DNA from: JAQVEM01 sp964610315
GTDB taxonomy: Bacteria > Actinomycetota > Humimicrobiia > Humimicrobiales > Humimicrobiaceae
Direction of reading: 5' to 3'
DNA: 64,000 nt
Assembly: GCA_964610315.1 (NCBI GenBank)
Contig: CAZSVM010000006.1
Coordinates: 34,155 to 98,154, forward strand
The translations under genes and the position numbers were made by a program. Of this stretch, positions 7,799-17,404 are shown one piece after another (within the stretch, counting starts at the first letter, position 1; each line of letters starts with the position of its first letter). The notes below the pieces were generated by a model. That model worked only from the letters and a program-made list of their open reading frames with translations. It was not told the origin of the DNA and did not search any database.

Positions 7799-8722
7799 TT
7801 ATTTAATTCCGGCCGCTCTTTTTGCCGCTTTTAAAGTATTTTTAAGCAACATAGCAATAGTCATGGGACCCACTCCGCCTGGTACCGGTGATATGTAGCT
7901 TACCCTGGGTTCCACTCTTAAAAAGTCTACGTCACCAATTAATGTGGCCCCCTTCTTTTCAAAGTCTTCGCTTCTCCATTCCAGCAGTTCCTGACTGGCT
8001 TTATCCTTTGTTATCCTGTTAATTCCCACATCTATAACCACAGCACCCTCCTTGACCATATCACCTTTGATCAAATAAGGAACACCGGTGGCCACAATAA
8101 GGATATCCGCATCCGAGGTACTGCATTTTAAGTCTCTGGTTTCGATATGGCATATGGTAACCGTAGCCCACTCATTCAGCAGAAGAAGAGCCATAGGCTT
8201 TCCCACTATTTCACTATGACCTACTACGGTAGCAGTTTTTCCTTTTATGGTTATATTTTCCCTCTTAAGCATCTCGATAATGCCTGATGGAGTTGCCGGA
8301 ACCAGGCAATCTTGCTGGGCCACCAATCTTCCTATATTCACAGGATGAAAACCGTCCACATCCTTTTCCGGATAAATTGCTTCCAGAACCTTTGCTTTAT
8401 CTATTTGTGCCGGCAGTGGAAGTTGAACTAAAATACCATGAATATCTTCTCTATTATTGAGCTTTTGAAGCTCCTTAAGTATATCTTCGGTTGATGTATT
8501 CTCATCCATTTTTATGGTTTCGGAGTAAAAACCAACCTCATCACAACCTTTCTGTTTGCTGCCCACATAAACTTTGGAAGCAGGGTTATCTCCCACCAGT
8601 ATTACGGCCAGTCCCGGTACTAATCCCCTGGTTTTTTTTAATTCTTTTACTTCTTCGGCTATCTCGTTTTTAATATCCTGTGATATCCTGCTACCGTTAA
8701 TTAATTTAGCTATTTTAATCAC
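7799..8722 (-). CDS. folD: Bifunctional methylene-THF dehydrogenase / methenyl-THF cyclohydrolase
   Basis: 307 residues, slightly longer than the usual 280-300. It has YVGSKQKGCDEVG (catalytic Lys in the YxxxK motif), PLPAQID, the cofactor-site segment VVGHSEIVGKPMALLLL and the C-terminal PVPGGVGPMT signature. It interconverts methylene-, methenyl- and formyl-tetrahydrofolate in the cytoplasm and is a step of the methyl branch of the Wood-Ljungdahl pathway. It follows fhs by 73 bases, probably as one transcript. The start is a GTG whose Shine-Dalgarno (CAGGG) abuts it, so the exact start is a little uncertain. Confidence 0.97.
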   Translation of the reverse strand: MIKIAKLINGSRISQDIKNEIAEEVKELKKTRGLVPGLAVILVGDNPASKVYVGSKQKGCDEVGFYSETIKMDENTSTEDILKELQKLNNREDIHGILVQLPLPAQIDKAKVLEAIYPEKDVDGFHPVNIGRLVAQQDCLVPATPSGIIEMLKRENITIKGKTATVVGHSEIVGKPMALLLLNEWATVTICHIETRDLKCSTSDADILIVATGVPYLIKGDMVKEGAVVIDVGINRITKDKASQELLEWRSEDFEKKGATLIGDVDFLRVEPRVSYISPVPGGVGPMTIAMLLKNTLKAAKRAAGIK

Positions 8723-8795
8723 CCCTGTATTTAAAATTTATAATAATTCACCTGATATTTTGCAGAAAGTATATTTATAAAAAGAACCTTTTACC

Positions 8796-10493
8796 TTAAA
8801 ACAAACCTACAATATTTCCATTTTCATCTATATCCACTTTTGTCCCCGCCGGAACTTTGGGTAGTCCTGGCATAGTTCTCATGGTACCCAGTAACGGATA
8901 TAGAAAACCTGCACCGACCGAAGCCCGGACGTCTCTTATAGGAACCGTAAATCCGGTAGGTCTGCCCTTTAATTCAGGGTCATGGCTGAGAGAGAGGTGA
9001 GTTTTTGCCATACAAATGGGTAACCGGTCAAATCCCTGTTTGGTATATAATTCTATTTTCTTTTCTGCCTCAGGCATATAATTTACTTCATCTGCACCAT
9101 AAATTTTAGTGGCGATAGTCTCGATTTTCTTTTTTATGGGCCAGTCCAGCGGATAAAGGAATTTAAAATCGGATGGCTCCTCCGCTGCTTTGGCCACCGC
9201 TTTGGCCAGCTCTATTCCGCCATTACCTCCGTCAAGCCAGACCTTACTTACTACGGCATCTTCAGCACCCGCTTTAATAGATCTTTCCCTGACCGCTTCT
9301 GTTTCCTCCTGGGTATCCGTTTCGAAATGATTTATGGCAACCACTACCGGGACTCCAAAAAGTTTCATATTTTCAATCATTTTCTCCAGATTTGCGCATC
9401 CCCTAACCACTCCTTCTACATCAGGCTTTTTCATAAGTTCCTTATCCACTCCCTGGCCGGGTACAAATTCGAATACTCCACCGTGCATTTTTAATGCTCT
9501 TACAGTGGCCACAATAACTACAGCATCCGGTTTTAATCCCGAATATCTGCATTTGATATTCATAAATTTTTCCGCTCCACAGTCGGCACCAAATCCGCTC
9601 TCGGTTACTACATAGTCTCCCAGTTTTATGGCTATCTGATCCGCCAGTACGGAACTATTTCCATGGGCAATATTAGCAAAGGGTCCTGCATGCACAAAGC
9701 AGGGTGTATGCTCAATGGTCTGAAGTAAATTAGGTTTTATGGCGTCTTTCAGAAGTACAGTCATAGAGCCGGCACATTTCAAATCTTCTGCGGTTACCGG
9801 TTTTCCATCACCGGTAGAACCTACCACCATAGCAGCCAGTCTCCTGCGAAGATCTTTAAGGCCGGTAGTCAATGCCAGAATGGCCATTACCTCGGAAGCA
9901 ACAGTTATATCGTATCCTGTCTCTCTGGGAATACCATTTAAGGGACCCCCCAATCCTATTATAATGTTTCTCAAAGCCCTATCACTTACATCAACTACTC
10001 TGTTTAAAGTAATACTGAATGGATCAATATTAAGCTCATTCCCCTTCATAATGTGGGTATCCAGAAATGCAGCTAAAAGGTTATGGGCAATACCTACGGC
10101 ATGAGTATCACCGGTCAAATGAAGATTAAAGTCTTCCATGGGAAGAACCTGTGAATAACCACCACCAGCCGCCCCGCCCTTAATACCAAATACCGGACCC
10201 AGAGAAGGCTGCCTTATACAGGTTATAGTTTTTTTACCTATCTTGTTTAATGCCATACTCAGCCCAATAGTGGTTACTGTTTTACCCTCACCAAGAGGAG
10301 TGGGAGTAATGGCAGTAACATCGATATACTTACCGCTGGGCTTATCCTTAAAATTTTCCAAGACTTCCAGTTTTACTTTTGTCTTATAATTTCCATATAA
10401 TTCCAGGTATTTTTCATCAAGACCAATCATTTCAGCGATTTCTATTATGGGTTTCATAACCGATGACTGTGCAATTTCAATATCACTTTTCAT
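8796..10493 (-). CDS. fhs: Formate-tetrahydrofolate ligase
   Basis: 565 residues, full length for the family. The P-loop-like TPTPLGEGKT and the GxxGAAGGGYSQVLPMEDFNLHLTGD region are the well known Fhs signatures. The enzyme uses ATP to join formate to tetrahydrofolate, or makes ATP in the reverse direction. Together with folD it covers two steps of the methyl branch next to the acetyl-CoA synthase genes. A clear promoter lies 64-92 bases upstream, and a terminator separates it from acsC, so fhs-folD can be expressed apart from the acs operon. Confidence 0.98.
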   Translation of the reverse strand: MKSDIEIAQSSVMKPIIEIAEMIGLDEKYLELYGNYKTKVKLEVLENFKDKPSGKYIDVTAITPTPLGEGKTVTTIGLSMALNKIGKKTITCIRQPSLGPVFGIKGGAAGGGYSQVLPMEDFNLHLTGDTHAVGIAHNLLAAFLDTHIMKGNELNIDPFSITLNRVVDVSDRALRNIIIGLGGPLNGIPRETGYDITVASEVMAILALTTGLKDLRRRLAAMVVGSTGDGKPVTAEDLKCAGSMTVLLKDAIKPNLLQTIEHTPCFVHAGPFANIAHGNSSVLADQIAIKLGDYVVTESGFGADCGAEKFMNIKCRYSGLKPDAVVIVATVRALKMHGGVFEFVPGQGVDKELMKKPDVEGVVRGCANLEKMIENMKLFGVPVVVAINHFETDTQEETEAVRERSIKAGAEDAVVSKVWLDGGNGGIELAKAVAKAAEEPSDFKFLYPLDWPIKKKIETIATKIYGADEVNYMPEAEKKIELYTKQGFDRLPICMAKTHLSLSHDPELKGRPTGFTVPIRDVRASVGAGFLYPLLGTMRTMPGLPKVPAGTKVDIDENGNIVGLF

Positions 10494-10556
10494 AAAACTC
10501 CTCTCATACTTAAATTGAATATTTAGATATTTGAAAATTTAAAAATACATTAAAGA

Positions 10557-10585
10557 ATTATATAAAAATTACTAACCTGTTACAA
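10557..10585 (-). promoter_or_regulatory. Sigma-70-type promoter of fhs-folD
   Basis: On the minus strand TTGTAA (10580-10585) and TATAAT (10557-10562) are separated by exactly 17 bases, followed by a leader of about 57 bases before fhs. It lies downstream of the acsC terminator, consistent with a separate transcription unit. Confidence 0.7.
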
Positions 10586-10690
10586 ATTAATTTAAAAAAT
10601 AATGCTGGAAACACTCTCCTTATGTAAACACATTAATTTCCAAAAGTATAGCGAGCTCTGGAAACAAGTTAGTTATACAAAGTAAAATCT

Positions 10691-10730
10691 CTTAAAATAA
10701 AATACACCGCTTATTCCTAAGCAGTGTATT
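10691..10730 (-). terminator. Intrinsic terminator of the acs operon, overlapping the end of acsC
   Basis: On the minus strand AATACACTGCTTA (from 10730) pairs with TAAGCGGTGTATT (to 10701) around a GGAA loop: 13 base pairs with one G-U, followed by TTATTTT. The TAG stop of acsC sits inside the hairpin, so the upstream arm encodes the last codons. Only fhs follows. Confidence 0.85.
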
Positions 10731-12066
10731 CCTTTAAGAATTTGGGGACTTCACCGGCTTCCCTGGGGCCAACAACGACCTTCCATCCATCTCCCAGTTC
10801 GTCTTCCAGCTCACCCTGGAGCTGAGCCACATAACCCGGTATTACTATTTCCTTTTTCTTCACTTTATCCGTAATACCGCTTTTCTTAACAAACTGAGCA
10901 ATTAACTCGGGAACAAATTTCCCTGCGGCCCATGCAGTAAGAACCGATTGGCCTTCGACATCCATAACCAGAAGCCAGGAGGGAACCTTACTATTTTCTA
11001 TTTCACCGGAGATTATAAAATAGGTAAGGGAGAAATTAGTGGTAATTAATATTGGTGAGCCTTCATTTGGACTTCCTATTTCATAAATCTTTTGCTCTAC
11101 CTGCATTGGCCTTCTGGGATCGGTATATATATTTTGCCTGTATACCAGGAGCGGAAAAATATTTTGATAGTCAGCATTGGAAAGCACAATAATGGAACCA
11201 TATTTGGCCACAAAAACAGAGGCAATCAAAGCCTCTTTTAAAGGATTATCGGTCATTTCCCCGGGAAATACTATAGTGGGATAGCCAAATAGTCTGTTCT
11301 TTTGTTTTATGGCAGACATTCTCAATATAATCTGGTTGTAAAAGTCGTCTTTAAAATTTCGTGAACCGATATCTATAACCAGATTTTTGATTCCGGCATT
11401 ACGCATCTTTTCGGTAACCGCTGCTGCATCCTCAAATGTTTTACCCCTGACTGCTATGGGACAACCGGTTTCTTTTCCGACATTAATAAAAAAATCTACA
11501 TTATCGGTAGTAGCGGCATGAATAAGAGGTTTCTTTTCCTTAAAGGCCGCAGCTGCGGTTTTTAATGTCTCCGCATCCTCTGAAATCAATACCAAAGGTT
11601 TTTGGGTAAGTGAATTGATTTTTCCCACAACCTCCATAAATTTTTCCTTACTTTTGGATTTATTCTTGACACAGATAGCATCTACTTTCAAAATCTGTCC
11701 TACTCTATCGTAGGCAATGGCGTTTACCTTTTTAACCATCTCTTCGATTTTACCGCTGTCCAGGTTGTCATCGATAGCTACTGCAAATGCATTTTGATTT
11801 ACAAAGGTCCGGTCATGCCTGAATAATACTGTTTCTTCGCCGACTACAAAAGAATCTTCCCCGGCACCCACTTCTACCTTTAATATGGGAGGCTGGGAAG
11901 CTTCCGAAAGTGCTTCCTTTGCTTCTTCGGAAATATGGGGACATTTATCCAATTCTACCTTTCCTGCCGCAAGCTGCATTGCAAATGCCAGACAGGTTGG
12001 AAAACCGCAGTCCTTACAGTTCGTCTTTGGCAGTTTCTTAAATATTTCAAGACCACTTAATGCCAT
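10717..12066 (-). CDS. acsC: Corrinoid iron-sulfur protein, large subunit
   Basis: 449 residues. The N-terminal Fe-S domain has CX2CX4CX16C (Cys17, Cys20, Cys25, Cys42) for the low-potential [4Fe-4S] cluster that re-reduces the cobamide. A TIM-barrel middle part and a C-terminal cobamide-binding domain follow. With AcsD it carries the methyl group from methyl-THF to the A-cluster of acetyl-CoA synthase. Last gene of the acs operon, 62 bases after acsB, with a terminator at its stop codon. The methyltransferase gene acsE, often adjacent in acetogens, is absent from this window. Confidence 0.97.
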   Translation of the reverse strand: MALSGLEIFKKLPKTNCKDCGFPTCLAFAMQLAAGKVELDKCPHISEEAKEALSEASQPPILKVEVGAGEDSFVVGEETVLFRHDRTFVNQNAFAVAIDDNLDSGKIEEMVKKVNAIAYDRVGQILKVDAICVKNKSKSKEKFMEVVGKINSLTQKPLVLISEDAETLKTAAAAFKEKKPLIHAATTDNVDFFINVGKETGCPIAVRGKTFEDAAAVTEKMRNAGIKNLVIDIGSRNFKDDFYNQIILRMSAIKQKNRLFGYPTIVFPGEMTDNPLKEALIASVFVAKYGSIIVLSNADYQNIFPLLVYRQNIYTDPRRPMQVEQKIYEIGSPNEGSPILITTNFSLTYFIISGEIENSKVPSWLLVMDVEGQSVLTAWAAGKFVPELIAQFVKKSGITDKVKKKEIVIPGYVAQLQGELEDELGDGWKVVVGPREAGEVPKFLKEYTA

Positions 12067-12128
12067 ACTTTCCTCTCCTTACCTTATTTGATATACATAT
12101 ATTTATACCATATATTTATACCATTTAT

Positions 12129-14309
12129 TTAAATCATTGGTTCCATTTCCAGAACCGGATGGTTTACTTTCTGTATCCATTCCAGCACCTCTTCTTCTGT
12201 TTCAGCTTCTTCTTCGGTGGCAATTTTTTCCAAAAAATCATCCATTCCCATTTCTTTGGTCCGCTCTTCCAGTATATCTCTTATCTCCTCTTTTAATGCT
12301 TTGGGCATCCATACCAGCCTTTTTAATCCTCCATCCGCTTTTATAAATTTCTTGGAACAAATAAAGAATTTACTTATACCTATAAAACCGGGGGTCTGAA
12401 TTCCTCCGCCAACCATCCCGGCCATAGTCGAAAATTTCATTCCACTGGGAGTCATACCGGAATATTCTCTGTTTACCGCCATTACACCGTTGGTAGAAGG
12501 AAGAATGGTAATAATTACTTCGAAACAACCGCAGGAAGTCATAGGATCCACCATCATAGAATAGGCTGAAAAAGATTCCAGGGTTTGGTTGGAAGCTCTA
12601 TAAACAAATTCATTTATTCCTTTCCATATACCCAGCTTTTCATCTATGGTCTCCCCTTTCTTTATGGGTTGATTGGGGCCGGTGGGATTAATCTCGTAAG
12701 ATGCCTTGCAATCCAGCCAGTTATAGGCGCCGCAAAGGCCCGGCCTCTCCGGTGAAACCGCACATACATGATTGGGGGCAAATGACTGGCATAATGTACA
12801 GGAATAAAAAGTATCCACTGATTCATCAGTCAGATTCCTCAGCCTTTCATCTCTGGTTCTAAAAACTTCTTTTGCTCTTTTTTTAAGCAGGACCACATCT
12901 TCAGGATTGGTGTAAATTTTTATCTGAATCTTATCCATGATATTGCCAAAACTGGAGTGCATCTTGGCATGCAGAATAGTTCCCAGATGTTTTATTTTAA
13001 AGCCGCTCTTTACCGCTTCTTTACTGAATCTGACCCAACTAATATCTCTCTGACCCATATGGAATATACCGGTAGCATAATTCATAAAATAATGTATCTG
13101 CCTCTCCATAACCGGCTCAAAATCTTCCTGCATCTTTCTCCCATAAACCAGTACCTCAATTCCTAAAGGAAGCACATCGCCTTCTTTTATATCATCCACT
13201 TCAGGACCAAATATCTCAATCTTTCCGTCTTCTACTTCCGAAGAATCAGCAGAATGTAGAAACTCCACTGCTTCGCTCCTGTTTCCACCGAATTCAACGT
13301 AAGTGTCTTCTTTTCTTACTCTTTCACCTTCGAATGCAGGGCCGAATGCTACCGGAATATCAACTTTATCTATGGTAATCTTTAATCCTCTTACTTCTAT
13401 TGCTTTTGTAACAATTTCCTCATCGGGAACATTGGAAACTACATGTTCGTAAGTACATACCCCTCTGGGAAGTATTTCGGGAATATTGGTATCAGCAATA
13501 GTAGGAAATCCATAATTTATAGCCCCTGCCGCGTTGGCGTATTTTTCTTTATCTACTTCCCCAAGGGCTAAAACAAATGCAAAAACCCTATTTTTATTAT
13601 AAAGCAGCATTCTCCGGTAATCGCCGGGCTGAACTCCACCAAAACTTAAAGCAACTCTGGCTGCAAACCCCAACGAATAAATAGTAGCACTGATGTCCTT
13701 ACCGAATGGTACCAATCTGGTGTCCCACCCCAGTTCAACTCCTTCTTCTTCCAGCTGCTCGGCCATCGAAGTACCGTCGGTAGAAGCTGACATAAAAACG
13801 TAAATATTTTTTTCCTGAAGTTCCCTGGCAATTTTAACCGCAACCTTGCTGTCTTTGCAGGCTCCCACACAGGCGGCAAATCCAGGTGCCGTTCCATCTA
13901 CAAACTCGATTCCTCTTTCCCTTATAATGACATCCGTAGCCGCTCCCAGCCAGATGCCGTCAGCAGGCAGCGGGCCGTCTATATATTTTATAACTTCTAT
14001 TATTTCTTCCGCCCACAGTGTGGCAATTCCAGCATCCAGCGTACTTCCAAGGTAAGGAAGCCATAATTTATCATCGGGAACGGGAGGGAGCAATTTTCTT
14101 GCTTCCTTTAAAACTTCTTCTCCGTCCGCTAATTTTTCCACTTTGATTCCGGTCATACTGTATATAATAGGGAGATAGTAACCGGTATTAGGAAATTCCA
14201 CCTTCTGGTCTCTTCCATGTTTATCGATACATTCCTTTAGAACTTTTTCTGCACGTTCGACAATTTTATATGCTCCTTTTATAGCACTGGCTGCAATGAT
14301 TTTAGACAT
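12129..14309 (-). CDS. acsB: Acetyl-CoA synthase (CODH/ACS beta subunit)
   Basis: 726 residues, the full bacterial length including the N-terminal domain that docks on CO dehydrogenase. The A-cluster ligands are in place: CX2CX8CX9C in the segment beginning SCTLCQSFAPNHVC, and the CGC pair about 70 residues later. It joins CO, a methyl group from the corrinoid protein and CoA to give acetyl-CoA, or runs in reverse. The start overlaps the end of acsA by eight bases, as expected of two subunits of one complex. Confidence 0.98.
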   Translation of the reverse strand: MSKIIAASAIKGAYKIVERAEKVLKECIDKHGRDQKVEFPNTGYYLPIIYSMTGIKVEKLADGEEVLKEARKLLPPVPDDKLWLPYLGSTLDAGIATLWAEEIIEVIKYIDGPLPADGIWLGAATDVIIRERGIEFVDGTAPGFAACVGACKDSKVAVKIARELQEKNIYVFMSASTDGTSMAEQLEEEGVELGWDTRLVPFGKDISATIYSLGFAARVALSFGGVQPGDYRRMLLYNKNRVFAFVLALGEVDKEKYANAAGAINYGFPTIADTNIPEILPRGVCTYEHVVSNVPDEEIVTKAIEVRGLKITIDKVDIPVAFGPAFEGERVRKEDTYVEFGGNRSEAVEFLHSADSSEVEDGKIEIFGPEVDDIKEGDVLPLGIEVLVYGRKMQEDFEPVMERQIHYFMNYATGIFHMGQRDISWVRFSKEAVKSGFKIKHLGTILHAKMHSSFGNIMDKIQIKIYTNPEDVVLLKKRAKEVFRTRDERLRNLTDESVDTFYSCTLCQSFAPNHVCAVSPERPGLCGAYNWLDCKASYEINPTGPNQPIKKGETIDEKLGIWKGINEFVYRASNQTLESFSAYSMMVDPMTSCGCFEVIITILPSTNGVMAVNREYSGMTPSGMKFSTMAGMVGGGIQTPGFIGISKFFICSKKFIKADGGLKRLVWMPKALKEEIRDILEERTKEMGMDDFLEKIATEEEAETEEEVLEWIQKVNHPVLEMEPMI

Positions 14310-16251
14310 CTTTCAACGCCCTCCTTGCTTCCATATCCAGCAAAACTCTTTCCTTTTTGGTATCAATCTTAAGAGCCTTTCTCTTTTCCTGAATTACACT
14401 CAAGACTTTGTTAAGCAGTTCTTCTATATCCGGAATATATTCCAGCTGACCGCCGTATTTTTCCTGCCATCCTTTGGTCATTATCTCTTTTACCTCGCTG
14501 CTTGACTCCACCGGAATCGGTTCGCCACCGAAGGCTACATAAGCACCGGAGGCGGCAAAATATGACCCTATGGAAAGGGCTTTCTCACTCATCCATTCGG
14601 GAGCGGTTCCGGCTATGGGAAGATCGCTGATATCTTCTCCCAGTCCACCTTCCATTACAATCTCCGATACTACAGTCAGTATCCTGGAGTTATCCACGCA
14701 GGAGCCCAGATGTAATATGGGAGGTATGCCCACTGCTTCACAAATGGAACGCAGGCCATCACCGGCATATTCCATAGCCCCCGGCTCCATCAAACCACAC
14801 TTTGCCGTAGATAGGGCCCCGCACCCGGTAGTAACTACCAGGCAGTCTTTTTTAATCAACTCCCTGGCGAGATAATTATGATATTTATCCTGGGTTATTC
14901 TGGCATTGTTACAACCTACCACTCCTACCACTCCCTGTATTCTGCCGTCAATAATTGCATCATTTAAAGGCCTGAAAGATTCCCTGAACTTTCCTCCCAG
15001 CATATACCTTATATATTCATGTGAAAATCCTGCTACAAGATCGGAGGTAATTTTGGGAATATGAACTTCTTTCTTCCTGTTTTTAAAATTATCTATGGCC
15101 ATTCTGATTATCTCGGTGGCCAGTTTTACACCATTATTTTCTTCAAACTCCATATGAATGGCTCCCGGTATTTTACATTTGGCCGAAGAAGTTATAAGTT
15201 TGGTATGATATTTTTTGGCCAGTTCCCCCAGAGACTGCATAATGCACTGAATATCTACCACCATAACCTCGATTGAACCGGTCAGTATGGCCATTTCCTG
15301 AGAAAGGAAATTACCAATAGGCGCTATACCCTGCCTCATTAATACTTCATTTGCGGTACAGCATATTCCAACCACATTAATACCTTTTGCCCCTTTGCTT
15401 TTTGCATATTCCAGTAATTCCTTATTATCGGCATATTCGGCAATAATTTCGGAAAGAGTGGGTTCATGTCCATGAACCACTATATTTACCTCATTCTCTT
15501 TCAGCATTCCCAGATTGGTTTTAGCTTTTCTGGGTTGAGGAGTAGTAAACAAAATATCGGTAATCTCAGTACCTATCATCGATCCTCCCCAGCCATCGGA
15601 CAAAGCTGTCCGCAGTGCCTGATCCAGAATATGTTCCGGATCCTGATCCACTCCCATATGTGTTCTGTGCATGGTTTCTACGATTTCTCTGTCAATACCT
15701 CTGGGTACAATTTTATATTTCCTCCAAATCTGCTGCCTTTTTGGGGGAGCAATTTTTACCAGGTCAATTTCACCTTCCTGCTGTCCGAAAAGAGACAATG
15801 CTTTTTTTGATGTATCCCCGGCAATTTCTTTTATATCCCTGTCACCAACCTCGATCCCCAGATTTTTTGCCAGCTTCATCAACTTAAGTTCATCCTTTAT
15901 CATTAAACCTTCCGCTTTACCCTCTGCAACCATACCCAGAAGATGGGCCATATCCCTTCCATGATCGGAATGGGCGGCAGCCCCTGCAGCAATATGGCGG
16001 GCCAGATTTCTGGCTGCGATGGTTCCCAGAGTTGCGCCGCACAGGCCGGTTTTATCTTCCCTCACCCTGCAGGGTCCCATTGCGCAGTTCTTACAGCAAA
16101 TTCCGGAAATACCGGAGCCTATGGGGCAGCATTTCATTGACGCGGAACGGTCAAAAATGGTAGTTACTTCATCATTTAGTTTCTCCATGATCTCGGCAAC
16201 CGCTTTATCTTCGGTTATTTCTTTGTGTATCTCTTCATTATTATTTTTCAT
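14302..16251 (-). CDS. acsA: Anaerobic Ni-Fe carbon monoxide dehydrogenase catalytic subunit
   Basis: 649 residues. The N-terminus has the cysteine series for the D and B clusters (CCPIGSGISGICCKNCAMGPC, about 41-61, with Cys71), and later segments such as VVHGHEPTLSE and VVGICCTANEVLMRQG fit the C-cluster surroundings. The enzyme interconverts CO2 and CO, passing CO to AcsB. Position next to acsB, with an eight-base overlap, marks it as the ACS-associated type rather than a stand-alone CooS. The Ni-inserting ATPase CooC is two genes upstream. Confidence 0.97.
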   Translation of the reverse strand: MKNNNEEIHKEITEDKAVAEIMEKLNDEVTTIFDRSASMKCCPIGSGISGICCKNCAMGPCRVREDKTGLCGATLGTIAARNLARHIAAGAAAHSDHGRDMAHLLGMVAEGKAEGLMIKDELKLMKLAKNLGIEVGDRDIKEIAGDTSKKALSLFGQQEGEIDLVKIAPPKRQQIWRKYKIVPRGIDREIVETMHRTHMGVDQDPEHILDQALRTALSDGWGGSMIGTEITDILFTTPQPRKAKTNLGMLKENEVNIVVHGHEPTLSEIIAEYADNKELLEYAKSKGAKGINVVGICCTANEVLMRQGIAPIGNFLSQEMAILTGSIEVMVVDIQCIMQSLGELAKKYHTKLITSSAKCKIPGAIHMEFEENNGVKLATEIIRMAIDNFKNRKKEVHIPKITSDLVAGFSHEYIRYMLGGKFRESFRPLNDAIIDGRIQGVVGVVGCNNARITQDKYHNYLARELIKKDCLVVTTGCGALSTAKCGLMEPGAMEYAGDGLRSICEAVGIPPILHLGSCVDNSRILTVVSEIVMEGGLGEDISDLPIAGTAPEWMSEKALSIGSYFAASGAYVAFGGEPIPVESSSEVKEIMTKGWQEKYGGQLEYIPDIEELLNKVLSVIQEKRKALKIDTKKERVLLDMEARRALKDV

Positions 16252-16286
16252 TCTATCTATTGCACCACCTTTTTATGGCTTATAAA

Positions 16287-17228
16287 TCACTTTAAATCCG
16301 TGATAACTTCTTTAATTAAACTTACTGCTTTAGGATGTCTCATTACCAGAATATTTGCACCGGAAAGCAGCATACTCATACAGGAAATAGTTTCCCAGTT
16401 TATGGCCCTTTCCTCCTGGCCGCCCCACTCCGGATAGTTCTCCTCGCTCTCTTTAACTTCTTTTACTTTCCAGATTTCGGGAGCAATATCATTTATAATG
16501 GGCATCTGAGTCATTTTATCATCCTGCATCAGAGCGGCGATTTTTAACCTCTCCATGGCTGAATAACAATATTCTATCCCGTAACCCAGGCCGGAACTTG
16601 AAGGATCCATAACTATTCGGTCAGAAGACAGACCCAGCTGGGTAAGCAATATGTTCAGCTGCTTTGCAATATTCACATCGAGGGGGTTTAATGCTATCAC
16701 ATTATTGTTATAGCCAATAGCTGCTGCTGCTATGGTTTTATAATTATCTTCTTCTGTCCATCCCATTAGAATATTGCTGTCCTTATTTTTTTCGGATACT
16801 TTTTTCATTACTTCGGCAATTCTTTCCAGTGGGCCGGTTCCATATACTATAAGGGGCTTATTTATGGATTCCCTTACTGTCTCGGTTACTTCTGCAGCTT
16901 CTTCCGGACTTATATTATCACCTTCCGGATTTATTCTGGTAAGCCGCAGACATATGGCATCTGCTCCATACTGATCAATACTTTTTTGGGCCCATTTTAC
17001 AGGATCGTCAAAAACATCGCTGTAATATTGGCCGATTATAGGTGACCAATCTGCCGGTTTGCTGTCATAAACTTCTATAGCAACTATGGGACTATTGGGT
17101 ATTTCAGCTTCAAAGCAGTAAAAAGGAAGAGCAGTTTCCCCGCCTACCATAATTCCGTTACTATCTTTGCCCAATTTTACTATGTTGATCTTCCCCGTAT
17201 AAGTATTTTTAGGAACTTGAAAACTCAA
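16287..17228 (-). CDS. acsD: Corrinoid iron-sulfur protein, small subunit
   Basis: 313 residues, the usual length. A TIM-barrel protein of the CdhD/AcsD family; segments such as NSPIVAIEVYDSKPADW near the N-terminus and IVMDPSSSGLGYGIEYCYS in the middle are typical. It pairs with AcsC to hold the cobamide and to dock with the methyltransferase. The start is TTG, directly preceded by a strong GGAGAGGAGG. It sits between cooC (176 bases upstream) and acsA (35 bases downstream). Confidence 0.97.
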   Translation of the reverse strand: MSFQVPKNTYTGKINIVKLGKDSNGIMVGGETALPFYCFEAEIPNSPIVAIEVYDSKPADWSPIIGQYYSDVFDDPVKWAQKSIDQYGADAICLRLTRINPEGDNISPEEAAEVTETVRESINKPLIVYGTGPLERIAEVMKKVSEKNKDSNILMGWTEEDNYKTIAAAAIGYNNNVIALNPLDVNIAKQLNILLTQLGLSSDRIVMDPSSSGLGYGIEYCYSAMERLKIAALMQDDKMTQMPIINDIAPEIWKVKEVKESEENYPEWGGQEERAINWETISCMSMLLSGANILVMRHPKAVSLIKEVITDLK

Positions 17229-17404
17229 GTTTTCCTCCTCTCCTTCAATTGATAATGTTCACTTTTACATTCTTTTCTATATAGAACTCCATCCTTTAAA
17301 CAAAGCACAATTAGGATATTTTATCACTTTTATTAGAAAACTGCAGTTTGTTTTTACAACCAAATTCACCTATACAAAAAACTCCAAAAAATATTTTTTA
17401 AAAA

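Noticed and set aside
14570..16285. Several long open frames on the plus strand opposite acsA
   Set aside because: Antisense shadows of a well-conserved gene; no Shine-Dalgarno and no protein-like motifs.
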